A stretch of 64,000 bases of DNA from RGIG4097 sp937885645 (GTDB taxonomy: Bacteria > Bacillota > Clostridia > Christensenellales > CAG-917): contig CALABJ010000018.1 in the NCBI GenBank assembly GCA_937885645.1, forward strand, positions 1 through 64,000, in the 5' to 3' direction. A program made the position numbers and the translations under genes. Below, in pieces: positions 7,592 to 16,676 of this stretch (position 1 is its first letter; every line of letters begins with the position of its first letter). The notes beneath the pieces were generated by a model. That model ran no database searches, had not been told where the DNA came from, and was given only the letters and a program-made list of their open reading frames with translations.

Positions 7592-9169
7592 TTATTCCTC
7601 TTCTTTTGTCGCCTTTCTAGGTCTGCGCTTCAAGGCGTTTTTGGTGAAATAGAACACTGCAAACACAAGTCCGCCACCGACTATTGCCACAGAGCACCAA
7701 ATGAGTGCCCAAGGCACGTCTGTACCTGTCTTTGCGTTTTCCCACATAGTGACTGCATTCTTTTGTCTGTCACCGAAGTCACGCATGACACCAAGCTGTG
7801 AGGTTTCAGTGGGATAGCGGCGGTCGTCTTCAAAGAAACTGAAGTCATATTCGCCTTCGTTGTCCTCGGGTGCGAGGGCATATTCGCTGTCTACAAGGGC
7901 CTCGTAAACTTCTTCATTGATGGTGTATGCACCGCCTTCTGCATATACGTATTCGCCGTCCACAAGGTCAAATTCACCACCTGTGCCAACAAAAGTGTAC
8001 ATCATCTTTTCACGGGCAACAGCGGAGGTGTAGCCGATGTAGATGCTGTTGTAGATGGCGTTTTCAGGCATATTCATAAAGTCGATGAAGAGGAGTGCTG
8101 CCAGCTTGTTGGGAGCGGCTTTGGGGATAACCCAACCGTCAAACCAGATGTTGCCGGTGGCGTTGCCGTCCTCGTCCATAGGCACGTAGTAGTCAAGCAT
8201 ATAGTTGTCGTACTCACCTGTGCGAGGGTTGTAGTAGAGGTTGTCCTCGTCGTAGCTTTCCTCGATAGCCCACATAGCGTCACCAGACCAAGCAAGGTCA
8301 ACATAGACGATTTCGTTGAGCATATCGTCCTTGCCGAAGTCCACTTCGTAGCCTGAGATATGTTCTCTTTGAGCGGTGAGCACACCCTTTGCGGCGTCAA
8401 GCATAGCATCGTCAGTGCAGTTGATGAGGTCAGCAATGGGCATATCCTCATATCCCGTGGGGAGAAGACCATATTCACGCATATACATGACCGCGGCGGC
8501 GTAAGTGTCACGGACGGAGTCCTTCACAAGGATTTTGTTTTCAAGGACTTCACTGCCTGAGGCATTCCACAGCATACCCCAACCGGAGGCAAGGTCTTCC
8601 TCGGTGACGTATTTCACGTTGTAGAGCATACCGATTGTGCCCATCATATAGGGCACCATATAGTCGGTCATACTGCCTGTGCCGTCCCCGGTTGATATGG
8701 CGGAAAATTCGTGTTTGATTGCGTTGACAAAGGCGCTGTCGGTGTTGGACATAGTGCCGTCCGCAAGGTTGTTGAAGGGCACGGTGTCCTTATACTCATT
8801 GACAAGGTCGGTGATTGATGCAAGACGACCGTTTGCCATAAGTTTTTGGATTGCGTATTCACTGGGGCAGATGAGGTCAACGGAGTTTGCGTCGTTGTTC
8901 AAGACCTTTGTCATCATTGTTTCGTTGGTGTCAAAGGTGGAGTAGGTCACCTCAATATCTCTGCCTGTCACTGCCTTGTAGTACTCCACAAAGGCGTCAA
9001 TACGGCTTGTTTCTTCACTTTCGTCAATGTAGTCTTCCCAGTTGTAGACAACAAGGGTTTCAACGGTTGAGCCTTCTTCACCCTTGTCGCAAGCGGTGAG
9101 GACGGTGGCAAGTGAAAGCACTGTGATGATGAGCACAAGAAGAAGTGCGATAAAACGTTTAGATGCCAT
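7592..9169 (-). CDS. potD: Spermidine/putrescine ABC transporter substrate-binding lipoprotein
   Basis: Binds polyamines outside the membrane for PotABC. A signal peptide ends in the lipobox VLTAC (Cys about 27), followed by VYNWEDYID, the standard start of mature PotD, and the family region CPSEYAIQKLM. At 525 residues it is far longer than usual (about 350): the extra length is in an acidic insertion near 370-460 and a C-terminal transmembrane helix (near 490-512) ending in a basic tail. It would thus be anchored by both lipid and helix. GGAGGC precedes the ATG; overlaps potC by 11 bp. Confidence 0.93.
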   Translation of the reverse strand: MASKRFIALLLVLIITVLSLATVLTACDKGEEGSTVETLVVYNWEDYIDESEETSRIDAFVEYYKAVTGRDIEVTYSTFDTNETMMTKVLNNDANSVDLICPSEYAIQKLMANGRLASITDLVNEYKDTVPFNNLADGTMSNTDSAFVNAIKHEFSAISTGDGTGSMTDYMVPYMMGTIGMLYNVKYVTEEDLASGWGMLWNASGSEVLENKILVKDSVRDTYAAAVMYMREYGLLPTGYEDMPIADLINCTDDAMLDAAKGVLTAQREHISGYEVDFGKDDMLNEIVYVDLAWSGDAMWAIEESYDEDNLYYNPRTGEYDNYMLDYYVPMDEDGNATGNIWFDGWVIPKAAPNKLAALLFIDFMNMPENAIYNSIYIGYTSAVAREKMMYTFVGTGGEFDLVDGEYVYAEGGAYTINEEVYEALVDSEYALAPEDNEGEYDFSFFEDDRRYPTETSQLGVMRDFGDRQKNAVTMWENAKTGTDVPWALIWCSVAIVGGGLVFAVFYFTKNALKRRPRKATKEEE

Positions 9170-9971
9170 TTTTTGCCTCCTTCTTTTGTTTTCTTAGTCT
9201 CACCATATTTGCCACAAGCACGATGCCCAGCACCAGTACGAAGATGATTGAGAACATTGCATACCAGAAAGGTTCAAGTCCTTGCACACGAGCGTCAGAA
9301 TAGATATAGGTGGACAGGGTGTCGATGCCTGTTGCCGCGCCCTTGTTGATTTGGGTGATGATGAAATCATCAAGGGAGATGGTGAACGCCATCACAAAGC
9401 CTGACATAATGGCAGGGGATATGATGGGGAAGATGACTTTGAGCATTGCTTTCACAGGGTTTGCACCAAGATCGAGAGCGGCCTCGTATACGTTGGGGTC
9501 AAGGCTTTCAAGTTTGGGAAGGACGGAAAGCACAACGTAGGGGGTGCAGAATGCGATGTGAGCAATGATGAGTCTTGCATATCCTTCAGCAAAACGGCAA
9601 GTGACAAAGAATATCATAAAGGACACTGCCATGACGATTTCGCTGTTGATGATAGGAAATTGGTTGACCGCTTCCACCGTGCGTCTAACTTTCTTGCCAA
9701 GGGCAAATATGCCGATGGAGGCAAAGGTGCCCATGATGGTTGCGCACACAGATGACACTGATGCAATGAGGAAGGTGTTGCCCACCGCTTCCCAAAGGGA
9801 TTCAGACTTGTCTGAGGTGAAGATGGCCTCGTAGCTTGAGAAGGTGAAGCCGTCTTTGAAGTTGAAGTTGGATGAACCTGAGAATGAATAGACGATGATG
9901 AAGATGATAGGCGCATACAACATTGCCAGTATGACGAGGAGATAGGTCTTTTCAAAAACTTTTTTTACCAT
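9159..9971 (-). CDS. potC: Spermidine/putrescine ABC transporter permease
   Basis: One of two inner-membrane channel subunits. 270 residues with six predicted helices and the BPD permease EAA loop (EAALDLGANPVKAMLKVIFP near 168-188) that docks to the ATPase. The ending is basic. The ATG is preceded by GGGGAGG located within the end of potB, with a 7-bp overlap, indicating coupled translation in the order potA-potB-potC-potD. Confidence 0.95.
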   Translation of the reverse strand: MVKKVFEKTYLLVILAMLYAPIIFIIVYSFSGSSNFNFKDGFTFSSYEAIFTSDKSESLWEAVGNTFLIASVSSVCATIMGTFASIGIFALGKKVRRTVEAVNQFPIINSEIVMAVSFMIFFVTCRFAEGYARLIIAHIAFCTPYVVLSVLPKLESLDPNVYEAALDLGANPVKAMLKVIFPIISPAIMSGFVMAFTISLDDFIITQINKGAATGIDTLSTYIYSDARVQGLEPFWYAMFSIIFVLVLGIVLVANMVRLRKQKKEAKNGI

Positions 9972-10765
9972 AATGACCTCCCCACGTTGACGTTGTTTTT
10001 GTTGTAGTGATTCATCACGAAGCTTGAAATGAGGACGAAAGCCAACATAACAAGGGACATAACTGCGCCCACGCCGTACATATCTTGTGAGAATTTCAGC
10101 TCAATAGAATCACCGAAAAGGAAGATTTTGCCGTTGGACAGCAGTTGTGAAATGGCAAAGGTTGAAATGGTGGGGATGAACACCATTGTGATGCCAGACA
10201 TGATACCGCTCTTTGAAAGAGGGAGTATGGTTTTGAGGAAAACCGTGCTTCCGTCTGCGCCCAAATCCTTTGCGGCTTCAATATAACTCTTGTCAATAGA
10301 GCAGATTGCGGTGTGCAAAGGGAGAATCATAAAGGGCAGATAGTTGTACACCATGCCAAAGAGCACAGTGCCCATGCCCAGTTCAACGCCTATTGCCAAG
10401 AAGATTGCCTTTGTTGCAAGGGTGCGGATAAGGAAGTTGACCCACATAGGCAGGACAAACAGGAGCACCATAACCTTGCCGGCGTTTTTGCTCTTTGAAA
10501 GTATGTATGCCACGGGATAGCCAAGGATGAGGCAAATGACCGTTGTCACAACCCCCACGAAAAGGGAGTTTCCAAGGACGTACAAGGAACTTTGAGAAGT
10601 GAAGAAAATCTTGAAATTCTCAAAGGTGAAGTTGTGGTCATTGTCCATAAACGCATAGGCGAATATCATGACAAGAGGCACAACGACAAAGAGGAGCATA
10701 AACAGCACGTAAGGGTAGCTGAACACTCTCTTCGTCACGTGGAATTTTTTGAGAAAGGCTTTCAC
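9965..10765 (-). CDS. potB: Spermidine/putrescine ABC transporter permease
   Basis: Second channel subunit of the polyamine importer. 266 residues, six helices, EAA loop EAAKDLGADGSTVFLKTILP near 164-183. The start codon is GTG, overlapping the potA stop as GTGA, with AAGGAGGAAG upstream inside potA. This four-base overlap and the alternative start fit strict translational coupling to the ATPase. Confidence 0.95.
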   Translation of the reverse strand: MKAFLKKFHVTKRVFSYPYVLFMLLFVVVPLVMIFAYAFMDNDHNFTFENFKIFFTSQSSLYVLGNSLFVGVVTTVICLILGYPVAYILSKSKNAGKVMVLLFVLPMWVNFLIRTLATKAIFLAIGVELGMGTVLFGMVYNYLPFMILPLHTAICSIDKSYIEAAKDLGADGSTVFLKTILPLSKSGIMSGITMVFIPTISTFAISQLLSNGKIFLFGDSIELKFSQDMYGVGAVMSLVMLAFVLISSFVMNHYNKNNVNVGRSLW

Positions 10766-12399
10766 TCTTGTTCTTCCTCCTTGAGTTCTTCAAGATCTTC
10801 TGTTTCGATGACCTCACCGCAGTAGACAACGGCCAACTCCTCTTCGATTGCTTGCTCGATGACTTCGGTTTTGATTTCTTCGGCAAGTTGTTCGCTGAGT
10901 TCAGGGTCAACTTCGTCAACCACGACGGTGGGGATTTCAATGACTTCTTCCTCGTCAATGGCTTCACGTTCCTCAACGATGATCTTGTCCTTTGCAATCT
11001 TTATGCCAACGCGGTCGCCCTTGAGCCAATCGTCGTCGGTGTCCACAAAGAAGTCGTAGTGGTCGTCTGTGCGGACGATACATTGATAATAACTTCCTTT
11101 GTAAATGCTGCTGACAACGGTTGCTGAGATGACGCCGTCTTCTTCGTCGTCTGTGATTTCAACGTCGTCAAAGTCAACGGACACTTTGACGGGTGTGCCT
11201 GCGGGTAGAGTGGAGTTGCACTCAAACTGACCGCCTGAGATATACACCAATCCTTCGTCAGCCATTTCGGTGTCGATTTCGTTGATGATACGTGCCTTGC
11301 GCATGATGTGAAGGTCAAAGGGTTTGATATAAAGTCCCACGGTTTCACCCACCTCGTAGGAGGCTGTATCGTGGGCGATGATTTCGTTTCCGCCTGCAAG
11401 GACGGTCACTTGATAGTGATCACCCTTAAACACACAAGAAAGGACTTCAGCAGTCAAAATGGTCTTCTTATCATCGGGTTTCTTTATTTTGAGGTCTTCG
11501 GGGCGGATGATGACGTCAATGGGCTCGTTGCGTTTGAAGCCCTTGTCAACACACTCGAAAACGGTGTCGCAGAACTCAACTTTGAAGTCCTCAATCATAG
11601 TGCCTGAAAGGATTGTGCTTTCACCGATGAAGTCTGCAACAAAGGCGTTTGCAGGTTCGTCGTAAATCTTTTCAGGTGATGCAATTTGTTGGATGACGCC
11701 GTCACGCATGATGACGATTTTGTCACTCATAGTCAGGGCTTCTTCTTGGTCGTGGGTGACGTAGATGAAGGTGATGCCCAACTTCTCGTGCATGTTCATC
11801 AGTTCAAGTTGCATATCCTTGCGCATTTTAAGGTCAAGTGCGCCGAGAGGCTCGTCGAGGAGGAGCACTTCGGGCTCGTTGACAAGTGCGCGTGCGATGG
11901 CGACACGTTGTTGTTGACCGCCAGAGAGAGAAGACACGTTTCTGTGACCGTAGTCTTCAAGGTCAACCATTTTGAGGGCAGCATTGACTTTTTCTTTGAT
12001 TTCTGCCTTGGTATATTTGCGGAAAAGTTCAATGGTTTCACCTTTCTTGTTCACCTTTGTGCCGTTGGGTATGACCTTCAATTTAAGGCCGAAAGCAACG
12101 TTGTTGAAAACGTTGAGGTGGGGGAAAAGTGCGTACTTTTGGAAGACGGTGTTCACCTTGCGGAGGTGAGGAGGAGTTTCAGTGATGTCCTCGCCGTTGA
12201 AGATGATGCGTCCGCTGGTGGGCATTTCAAAGCCTGCTATCATACGGAGAGTGGTGGTTTTGCCACAGCCGGAAGGGCCGAGGAGTGTGACAAACTCACC
12301 GCGCTTTATGACAAGACTTGCGTTTTTGACGGCCTCTTTGTTGCCGTATGCCTTTGTTACGTTTTTGACTTGAATGATGATTTCATTGTTTGTTGCCAT
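10762..12399 (-). CDS. potA: Spermidine/putrescine ABC transporter ATP-binding protein, C-terminally extended
   Basis: Powers polyamine import. Walker A GPSGCGKTT is near 41-49, the signature LSGGQQQR near 158, Walker B VLLLDEP soon after, and the switch histidine in YVTHDQEEAL. There is an insertion of roughly 18 residues after NVAFGLKLK. At 545 residues it is much longer than usual (about 370): after a TOBE region comes a second TOBE-like segment and an acidic tail. ATG 12399 is chosen because TGAGGT lies 7 bp upstream; an earlier in-frame TTG has no site. Confidence 0.94.
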   Translation of the reverse strand: MATNNEIIIQVKNVTKAYGNKEAVKNASLVIKRGEFVTLLGPSGCGKTTTLRMIAGFEMPTSGRIIFNGEDITETPPHLRKVNTVFQKYALFPHLNVFNNVAFGLKLKVIPNGTKVNKKGETIELFRKYTKAEIKEKVNAALKMVDLEDYGHRNVSSLSGGQQQRVAIARALVNEPEVLLLDEPLGALDLKMRKDMQLELMNMHEKLGITFIYVTHDQEEALTMSDKIVIMRDGVIQQIASPEKIYDEPANAFVADFIGESTILSGTMIEDFKVEFCDTVFECVDKGFKRNEPIDVIIRPEDLKIKKPDDKKTILTAEVLSCVFKGDHYQVTVLAGGNEIIAHDTASYEVGETVGLYIKPFDLHIMRKARIINEIDTEMADEGLVYISGGQFECNSTLPAGTPVKVSVDFDDVEITDDEEDGVISATVVSSIYKGSYYQCIVRTDDHYDFFVDTDDDWLKGDRVGIKIAKDKIIVEEREAIDEEEVIEIPTVVVDEVDPELSEQLAEEIKTEVIEQAIEEELAVVYCGEVIETEDLEELKEEEQE

Positions 12400-12429
12400 C
12401 GTATACCTCAAATATGTTTTTCGGGTGTA

Positions 12430-12963
12430 TTAAAAAGTGGGGGGAGATGCAACCCAGAGGACAACCGCCTTTTCTGAGGTGCGGTTTTCAATCTTGTGCA
12501 TCTTGCCTGCGGGGAAGTAGAATGCCTCCCCTTTTTTGACTATCTGTGTGTTGTTGCCAAGGTGCAGGAGAATACGGCCTGACAGTACGTAGCCAAATTC
12601 CTCACCTTCGTGGGGCATATCCTCACTGAGAGAGGTGTGAGGGTCGATTGTGACACGGATGGGCTCCATCTCGTTTTTTTGTGCGTTTGGCACAAGCCAC
12701 TCAATCTTGTGTCCTTCTGCGATTTTCTCAATGAAATCCTCGTCAGTGAACACGATTTTCTCTTCCTTTTCGTCACGGAAAAAATCCGCAAAGGTAGTGC
12801 CTAGTGCGTTCAAAATGTCCTCAAGGGTTTGGATTGACGGGGAAGTCAGCTCGTTTTCAAGTTGGGAGATATATCCCTTTGTCAACTCGCAACGGTCGGC
12901 AAGTTCTTCCTGAGTCAAATCGTTTTGAAGACGGAGCCTTTTGATTTTGATTCCAAGTTCCAT
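12430..12963 (-). CDS. XRE-family regulator with cupin domain
   Basis: A 177-residue transcription factor. The N-terminal 60 residues are a helix-turn-helix (LTQEELADRCELTKGYISQL). A cupin_2 barrel covers about 100-175 with GEEFGYVLSGRI and the late GEAFYFPAGKMHKIEN. Regulators of this design (PuuR-like) sit next to polyamine transport or catabolism genes and may sense a small ligand in the cupin. First gene of the pot operon. Two 17-bp palindromes between its promoter and start codon suggest autoregulation of the whole operon; polyamine sensing is inference from context. Confidence 0.9.
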   Translation of the reverse strand: MELGIKIKRLRLQNDLTQEELADRCELTKGYISQLENELTSPSIQTLEDILNALGTTFADFFRDEKEEKIVFTDEDFIEKIAEGHKIEWLVPNAQKNEMEPIRVTIDPHTSLSEDMPHEGEEFGYVLSGRILLHLGNNTQIVKKGEAFYFPAGKMHKIENRTSEKAVVLWVASPPTF

Positions 12964-12978
12964 TTTTGCGACCTTTTC

Positions 12979-13075
12979 GTTTAGTATTTATAAACTTTCC
13001 GCCCAGTTTAGGCAAAATTGACGCCTCGTTTAACAAGTTTCGCAATTTTAAGTTAAAAGTTTAGGCAAACTAAAC
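12979..13075 (-). promoter_or_regulatory. Operator-like palindromes of the pot operon
   Basis: GTTTAGGCAAACTAAAC at 13059-13075 and GTTTAGTATTTATAAAC at 12979-12995 are both 17-bp sites with GTTTA/TAAAC arms. A half-matching GTTTAGGCAAA occurs at 13006-13016 and GTTTAAC at 13028. All lie downstream of the promoter at 13090-13119 and upstream of the XRE gene, where a bound repressor would block transcription. Confidence 0.65.
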
Positions 13076-13089
13076 AATTTGATAATAGC

Positions 13090-13119
13090 ATTATATATAT
13101 AATGACTCCTATATGTCAA
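13090..13119 (-). promoter_or_regulatory. Promoter of the XRE-potABCD operon
   Basis: Minus strand TTGACA (13119-13114), 18 bp, TATAAT (13095-13090). It gives a leader of about 120 nt that holds the palindromic sites. The stretch 13120-13205 towards the next promoter shows nothing else recognisable. Confidence 0.8.
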
Positions 13120-13205
13120 GTGTTATTTTGATATTCACCTATGAGTGTTTCAAAACCTGTATTTTGCCGAGACCAATTTAGACAAATTCCTCTCAAAATT
13201 TGCTC

Positions 13206-13234
13206 TTGCAAGGTGGGGGATTGTATGATATATT
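13206..13234 (+). promoter_or_regulatory. Probable promoter of the lipoprotein gene at 13271
   Basis: TTGCAA, 17 bp, TATATT. Start codon follows 36 bp later with AGGAGGTG in between. Confidence 0.55.
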
Positions 13235-13270
13235 GAGGGTGAAAGGTGCTTGCACCAAAAGGAGGTGGCT

Positions 13271-13924
13271 ATGACACGAAAAATCTTGCTTATAATTTTT
13301 GTTTTGATGCTGACTTTGTCAAGTGTCGCCTTTGTCGCCTGCGACAAGGACCTCGACCCCTTTGACATCCGTCAGTTTTATGGAGACTACTATTGGGTTG
13401 ATTATGTTAGAGAGGGAGTCCACTGCAGTGGGTATGATTATGAAATACGCAGAATAGAGGAAAGTGGAACTTCACACATAGCAGGCGGTGGAATTTTGTA
13501 TGCACCAACGATTACATCTGATGGGATATATTACGAAGATGGCGGATATAGAGAGATAAAAATCGACCAAAACGTTGTTGACGCCTACAACAAAAATTTG
13601 GCAGACATAGGCAAAAATTTCCGTTTGACAAAGGATTATTTGATATGCTTGGATTCAGGCAAGCAATTCGCTTATGTAGAAGGAATCGGAGATCCATTCA
13701 ATCCTTATAATAAGTATGCCAAACATTTGGACGCAACTGGACATGAATATCATAAGTTGACGTTTAAATTTGAATATGAGGCATTTGTCCCAGAAGAACA
13801 TCCTGAGTGGTATGAAACGTTAAACACATGTATGGATGTTTATTTATTCCAATATGTAGAAGGTGTTGATGGCAATGTGTATTCGCTTCGCATTGAATGG
13901 CATTTTGTTTTAGGAGGAAAATAA
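13271..13924 (+). CDS. Hypothetical lipoprotein
   Basis: 217 residues, no family recognised. Signal peptide with basic start MTRK, hydrophobic core and lipobox AFVAC (Cys about 24), so the mature protein is lipid-anchored on the outside. The rest is polar and rich in Tyr, Asp and Gly, suggesting a beta-rich domain. ATG 13271 is preceded by AGGAGGTGGCT. It stands alone between its own promoter and a terminator. Confidence 0.8.
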   Translation: MTRKILLIIFVLMLTLSSVAFVACDKDLDPFDIRQFYGDYYWVDYVREGVHCSGYDYEIRRIEESGTSHIAGGGILYAPTITSDGIYYEDGGYREIKIDQNVVDAYNKNLADIGKNFRLTKDYLICLDSGKQFAYVEGIGDPFNPYNKYAKHLDATGHEYHKLTFKFEYEAFVPEEHPEWYETLNTCMDVYLFQYVEGVDGNVYSLRIEWHFVLGGK

Positions 13925-13953
13925 GAGCAATATATTGTTGATGATACAAACAA

Positions 13954-13980
13954 AAAACCCACTCTTAGAGTGGGTTTTAT
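13954..13980. terminator. Bidirectional terminator
   Basis: Stem AACCCACTC/GAGTGGGTT with loop TTA, A-rich left and T-rich right flank, between convergent genes. Confidence 0.85.
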
Positions 13981-13997
13981 TTTTGAAAATTGTGTTC

Positions 13998-14447
13998 TTA
14001 TTCCTCAAACTTGATCAGTTCTACGCCGGCTTCTTCAAGGAGCTCCACGGAGAATTTGTCGGGGTAGGGGTGCTTATAGACAATGCGCTTGATTCCGCTG
14101 TTGATGATGATGCGGGTGCAGATTGTGCAGGGTTGATGGGTGACGTACATTGTTGCGCCGTCAACTGACACACCAAGTTTTGCGGCTTGTGCGATTGCGT
14201 TTTGCTCTGCGTGGACTGCAAAGCATTTTTCTTGTTGAGTGCCACTTTGGATTCCCAGTTGGTCACGCATGCAATATCCCTTGTCACGGCAACTCATGAT
14301 GCCTGCAGGTGCGCCGTTGTATCCCGTTGTCAGGATACGCTTGTCCTTGACGATGACTGCGCCGATTGCACGGCCTTTTCTTGCGCAACTTGTCCAAGTT
14401 GACACAACTTCTGCCATTTCCATAAATCTCTTATCCCATTTGTCCAT
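13998..14447 (-). CDS. Deoxycytidylate (dCMP) deaminase
   Basis: Zinc enzyme converting dCMP to dUMP for dTTP supply. 149 residues. The zinc and catalytic site is HAEQNAIAQA with the second ligand pair PCTICTR; SCARKGRAIGAVIVKD and YNGAPAG are family blocks. Similar to ComEB-type deaminases. ATG 14447 chosen since AGAGGCAG lies 5 bp upstream and the product then begins as family members do. Monocistronic and divergent from groES. Confidence 0.93.
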   Translation of the reverse strand: MDKWDKRFMEMAEVVSTWTSCARKGRAIGAVIVKDKRILTTGYNGAPAGIMSCRDKGYCMRDQLGIQSGTQQEKCFAVHAEQNAIAQAAKLGVSVDGATMYVTHQPCTICTRIIINSGIKRIVYKHPYPDKFSVELLEEAGVELIKFEE

Positions 14448-14577
14448 ATCTGCCTCTTTTTGCTTCAAATTGTATTTTAGGATTGTCTTTTCATATATAA
14501 TAGCATATAATAAGACTTGCTTCAACAATCTTTTTCATTAAAAAACATTAAAATCCAAAAGTTTTTGGCACAAAGTA

Positions 14578-14606
14578 TTGACTTTTGGCAATTAGGATTA
14601 TAGAAT
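14578..14606 (+). promoter_or_regulatory. Promoter of groESL
   Basis: TTGACT, 17 bp, TAGAAT. The -10 box ends 1 bp before the CIRCE operator, the usual layout for HrcA-repressed promoters. Confidence 0.88.
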
Positions 14607-14607
14607 G

Positions 14608-14634
14608 TTAGCAGACAAGCACAAAGAGTGCTAA
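14608..14634 (+). promoter_or_regulatory. CIRCE operator (HrcA binding site), left arm degenerate
   Basis: The right arm is the consensus GAGTGCTAA (14626-14634). The left arm, 9 bp away, reads TTAGCAGAC where consensus is TTAGCACTC, so only the outer six bases pair. CIRCE with HrcA gives heat-shock control of groESL in Firmicutes; hrcA itself is not in the window. Confidence 0.85.
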
Positions 14635-14665
14635 ATCTTTGAAAACAATATCGGAGGCATAAATT

Positions 14666-14938
14666 ATGACATTGAAACCCTTGTTTGACAAAGTTGTTAT
14701 CAAGGCAATCGAATCAGAAGAAAAGACTGCAAGCGGAATCGTTCTCCCCGGCTCAGCACAAGAGAAGCCCCAACTTGCAGAAGTTATAGCAGTTGGTCCC
14801 GGCACCGAAGACACCGCAATGGTTGTCAAGGTGGGCGACAAAGTGGTTTACAGCAAGTATGCAGGAAGCGAGTTCAAGCTTGACGGAAAGGACGTCACAA
14901 TCATCCGTCAAACAGACATCCTGGCAATCGTGGAATAG
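14666..14938 (+). CDS. groES: Co-chaperonin GroES
   Basis: 90 residues; forms the heptameric lid of the GroEL chamber. Begins LKPLFDKVVIK, has the mobile loop EEKTASGIVLPGSAQEKP near 19-36 and KYAGSEFKLDGKDVTII at the end. ATCGGAGG lies 7-8 bp before the ATG. Followed after 9 bp by groEL; both under CIRCE control. Confidence 0.98.
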   Translation: MTLKPLFDKVVIKAIESEEKTASGIVLPGSAQEKPQLAEVIAVGPGTEDTAMVVKVGDKVVYSKYAGSEFKLDGKDVTIIRQTDILAIVE

Positions 14939-14947
14939 GAGGCAGTT

Positions 14948-16570
14948 ATGGCAAAGCAATTCAAATACGGCGACGACGCAAGAAAAGCCCTTGAAGCAGG
15001 CGTAGATACACTGGCAAATACAGTCAAAATCACCCTTGGACCTAAGGGAAGAAACGTAGTTTTGGACAAGCCTTATGGCGGTCCTCTCATCACCAATGAC
15101 GGTGTCACCATCGCAAAAGAAGTGGTCATCGACGACCCCTTTGAAAATATGGGCGCAGCCATCATCCGCGAAGTGTCCACAAAGACCAACGACGTGGCTG
15201 GTGACGGCACAACAACCGCAGCAGTCCTTGCACAAGCAATCGTCAAAGACGGTCACAAAAACGTGGCAGCAGGGGCAAATCCTATGGTGCTCAAAAAGGG
15301 TATCGCATTTGCAACTGACGTGGCTGTTGCAGAACTGAAAAAGATTTCAAAGCCTATCACCGACAGCAAGTCTATTGCACAAGTGGGAGCAATCTCCGCA
15401 GGAGATGACGAAATCGGCTCTCTCATTGCTGAAGCAATGGAAAAGGTGGGCAAAGACGGCGTCATCACCATCGAAGAAGGCAAGGCAATGACCACTGAAC
15501 TCACCGTTGTTGAAGGTATGCAATTTGACCGCGGATATGTCAGCCCCTATCTTGTCACCAACACCGAAAAGATGGAAGCAGAACTTGACAATCCCGTCAT
15601 CCTTATCACCGACAAGAAAATCAGCAACATCCAAGAACTTCTCCCTCTCCTTGAACAAGTGCTGAAAAACGGCTTCAAACTCCTCATCATCTCTGATGAC
15701 ATCGAGGGCGAAGCACTGACTACAATCATCGTCAACAAACTGAAAGGCGTGTTCAACTGCGTAGCAGTCAAAGCCCCTGGTTTCGGCGACAGAAGAAAGA
15801 GTTATCTTGAAGACATCGCAATCCTCACAGGTGGCACCTTTGTCAGCAGTGACCTTGGCTATGAACTGAAAGACGTCACCCTTGATATGCTTGGCAGAGC
15901 CAAGTCAGTGAAGGTGGGCAAGGACAACACAACCATCGTTGGCGGAGTTGGACATCCCGACGCAATCCACAACCGTATCAAGGCAATCCACGGACAAATC
16001 GCCCTTTCAACCAGCGATTATGACAAAGAAAAACTCCAAGAAAGAGTTGCAAAACTCTCTGGCGGTGTGGCAGTCATCGGCGTTGGCGCAGCAACCGAAG
16101 TTGAAATGAAAGAACGCAAGATGCGCATCGAAGACGCACTCAACGCAACCCGTGCAGCAGTTGAAGAAGGCATTGTCCCCGGTGGCGGTGTGGCACTCCT
16201 TTCAATTGTGCCCGCAGTGAAAGCAGCCTGTGCAAAACTTGAAGGCGACGTCAAAACTGGCGCATCAGTTGTCATCAAGGCCCTTGAAGCACCCATCCGC
16301 CAAATCGCATCCAACGCAGGTGTTGACGGTGGCGTCGTTGCAGCAAATATCATTGCAAAGAAAAAGGCAAACTACGGCTACGATGCAGCAAAGGACAGAT
16401 ATTGCGATATGATCGAAGCAGGCATCCTTGACCCCACAAAGGTGACCAGATGCGCACTTCAAAACGCAACCTCCGTTGCATCAACCCTCCTCACCACCGA
16501 AGCCCTTGTCACCGACATCAAAGAGCCTCAACCTATGATGGCACCCCCCACCGGCGGCATGGACTACTAA
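14948..16570 (+). CDS. groEL: Chaperonin GroEL
   Basis: ATP-driven protein-folding chamber. 540 residues, full length. The nucleotide site is TLGPKGRNVVLDKPYGGP near 29-46 and GDGTTTAAVLAQ near 86; the apical domain and the VEEGIVPGGGVALL block near 405 are typical. The C-terminus ends in a short GGMDY tail rather than a long GGM repeat. AGGAGGCAG precedes the ATG. Strong use of C-ending codons points to high expression. A terminator follows. Confidence 0.99.
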   Translation: MAKQFKYGDDARKALEAGVDTLANTVKITLGPKGRNVVLDKPYGGPLITNDGVTIAKEVVIDDPFENMGAAIIREVSTKTNDVAGDGTTTAAVLAQAIVKDGHKNVAAGANPMVLKKGIAFATDVAVAELKKISKPITDSKSIAQVGAISAGDDEIGSLIAEAMEKVGKDGVITIEEGKAMTTELTVVEGMQFDRGYVSPYLVTNTEKMEAELDNPVILITDKKISNIQELLPLLEQVLKNGFKLLIISDDIEGEALTTIIVNKLKGVFNCVAVKAPGFGDRRKSYLEDIAILTGGTFVSSDLGYELKDVTLDMLGRAKSVKVGKDNTTIVGGVGHPDAIHNRIKAIHGQIALSTSDYDKEKLQERVAKLSGGVAVIGVGAATEVEMKERKMRIEDALNATRAAVEEGIVPGGGVALLSIVPAVKAACAKLEGDVKTGASVVIKALEAPIRQIASNAGVDGGVVAANIIAKKKANYGYDAAKDRYCDMIEAGILDPTKVTRCALQNATSVASTLLTTEALVTDIKEPQPMMAPPTGGMDY

Positions 16571-16599
16571 ACCACAACCCAACCAATAAACCCAAAACA

Positions 16600-16627
16600 A
16601 AACCCACTCAACCGAGTGGGTTTTTTG
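16600..16627 (+). terminator. Rho-independent terminator after groEL
   Basis: Stem AAACCCACTC/GAGTGGGTTT, loop AACC, followed by a T run. Confidence 0.9.
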
Positions 16628-16628
16628 C

Positions 16629-16649
16629 TGGCGGAGAGTGAGGGATTCG
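16629..16649 (-). pseudogene. Duplicated 3' end of tRNA-Ser
   Basis: These 21 bp are identical to 16707-16727, the CCA end, acceptor 3' strand and part of the T-arm of the intact tRNA-Ser. Identity ends inside the T-loop. No 5' part accompanies it. It may be the scar of a deleted second tRNA copy or a tRNA-type attachment core. Confidence 0.7.
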
Positions 16650-16676
16650 TAGGCATTTGTGTGGGACACTTTCAAA

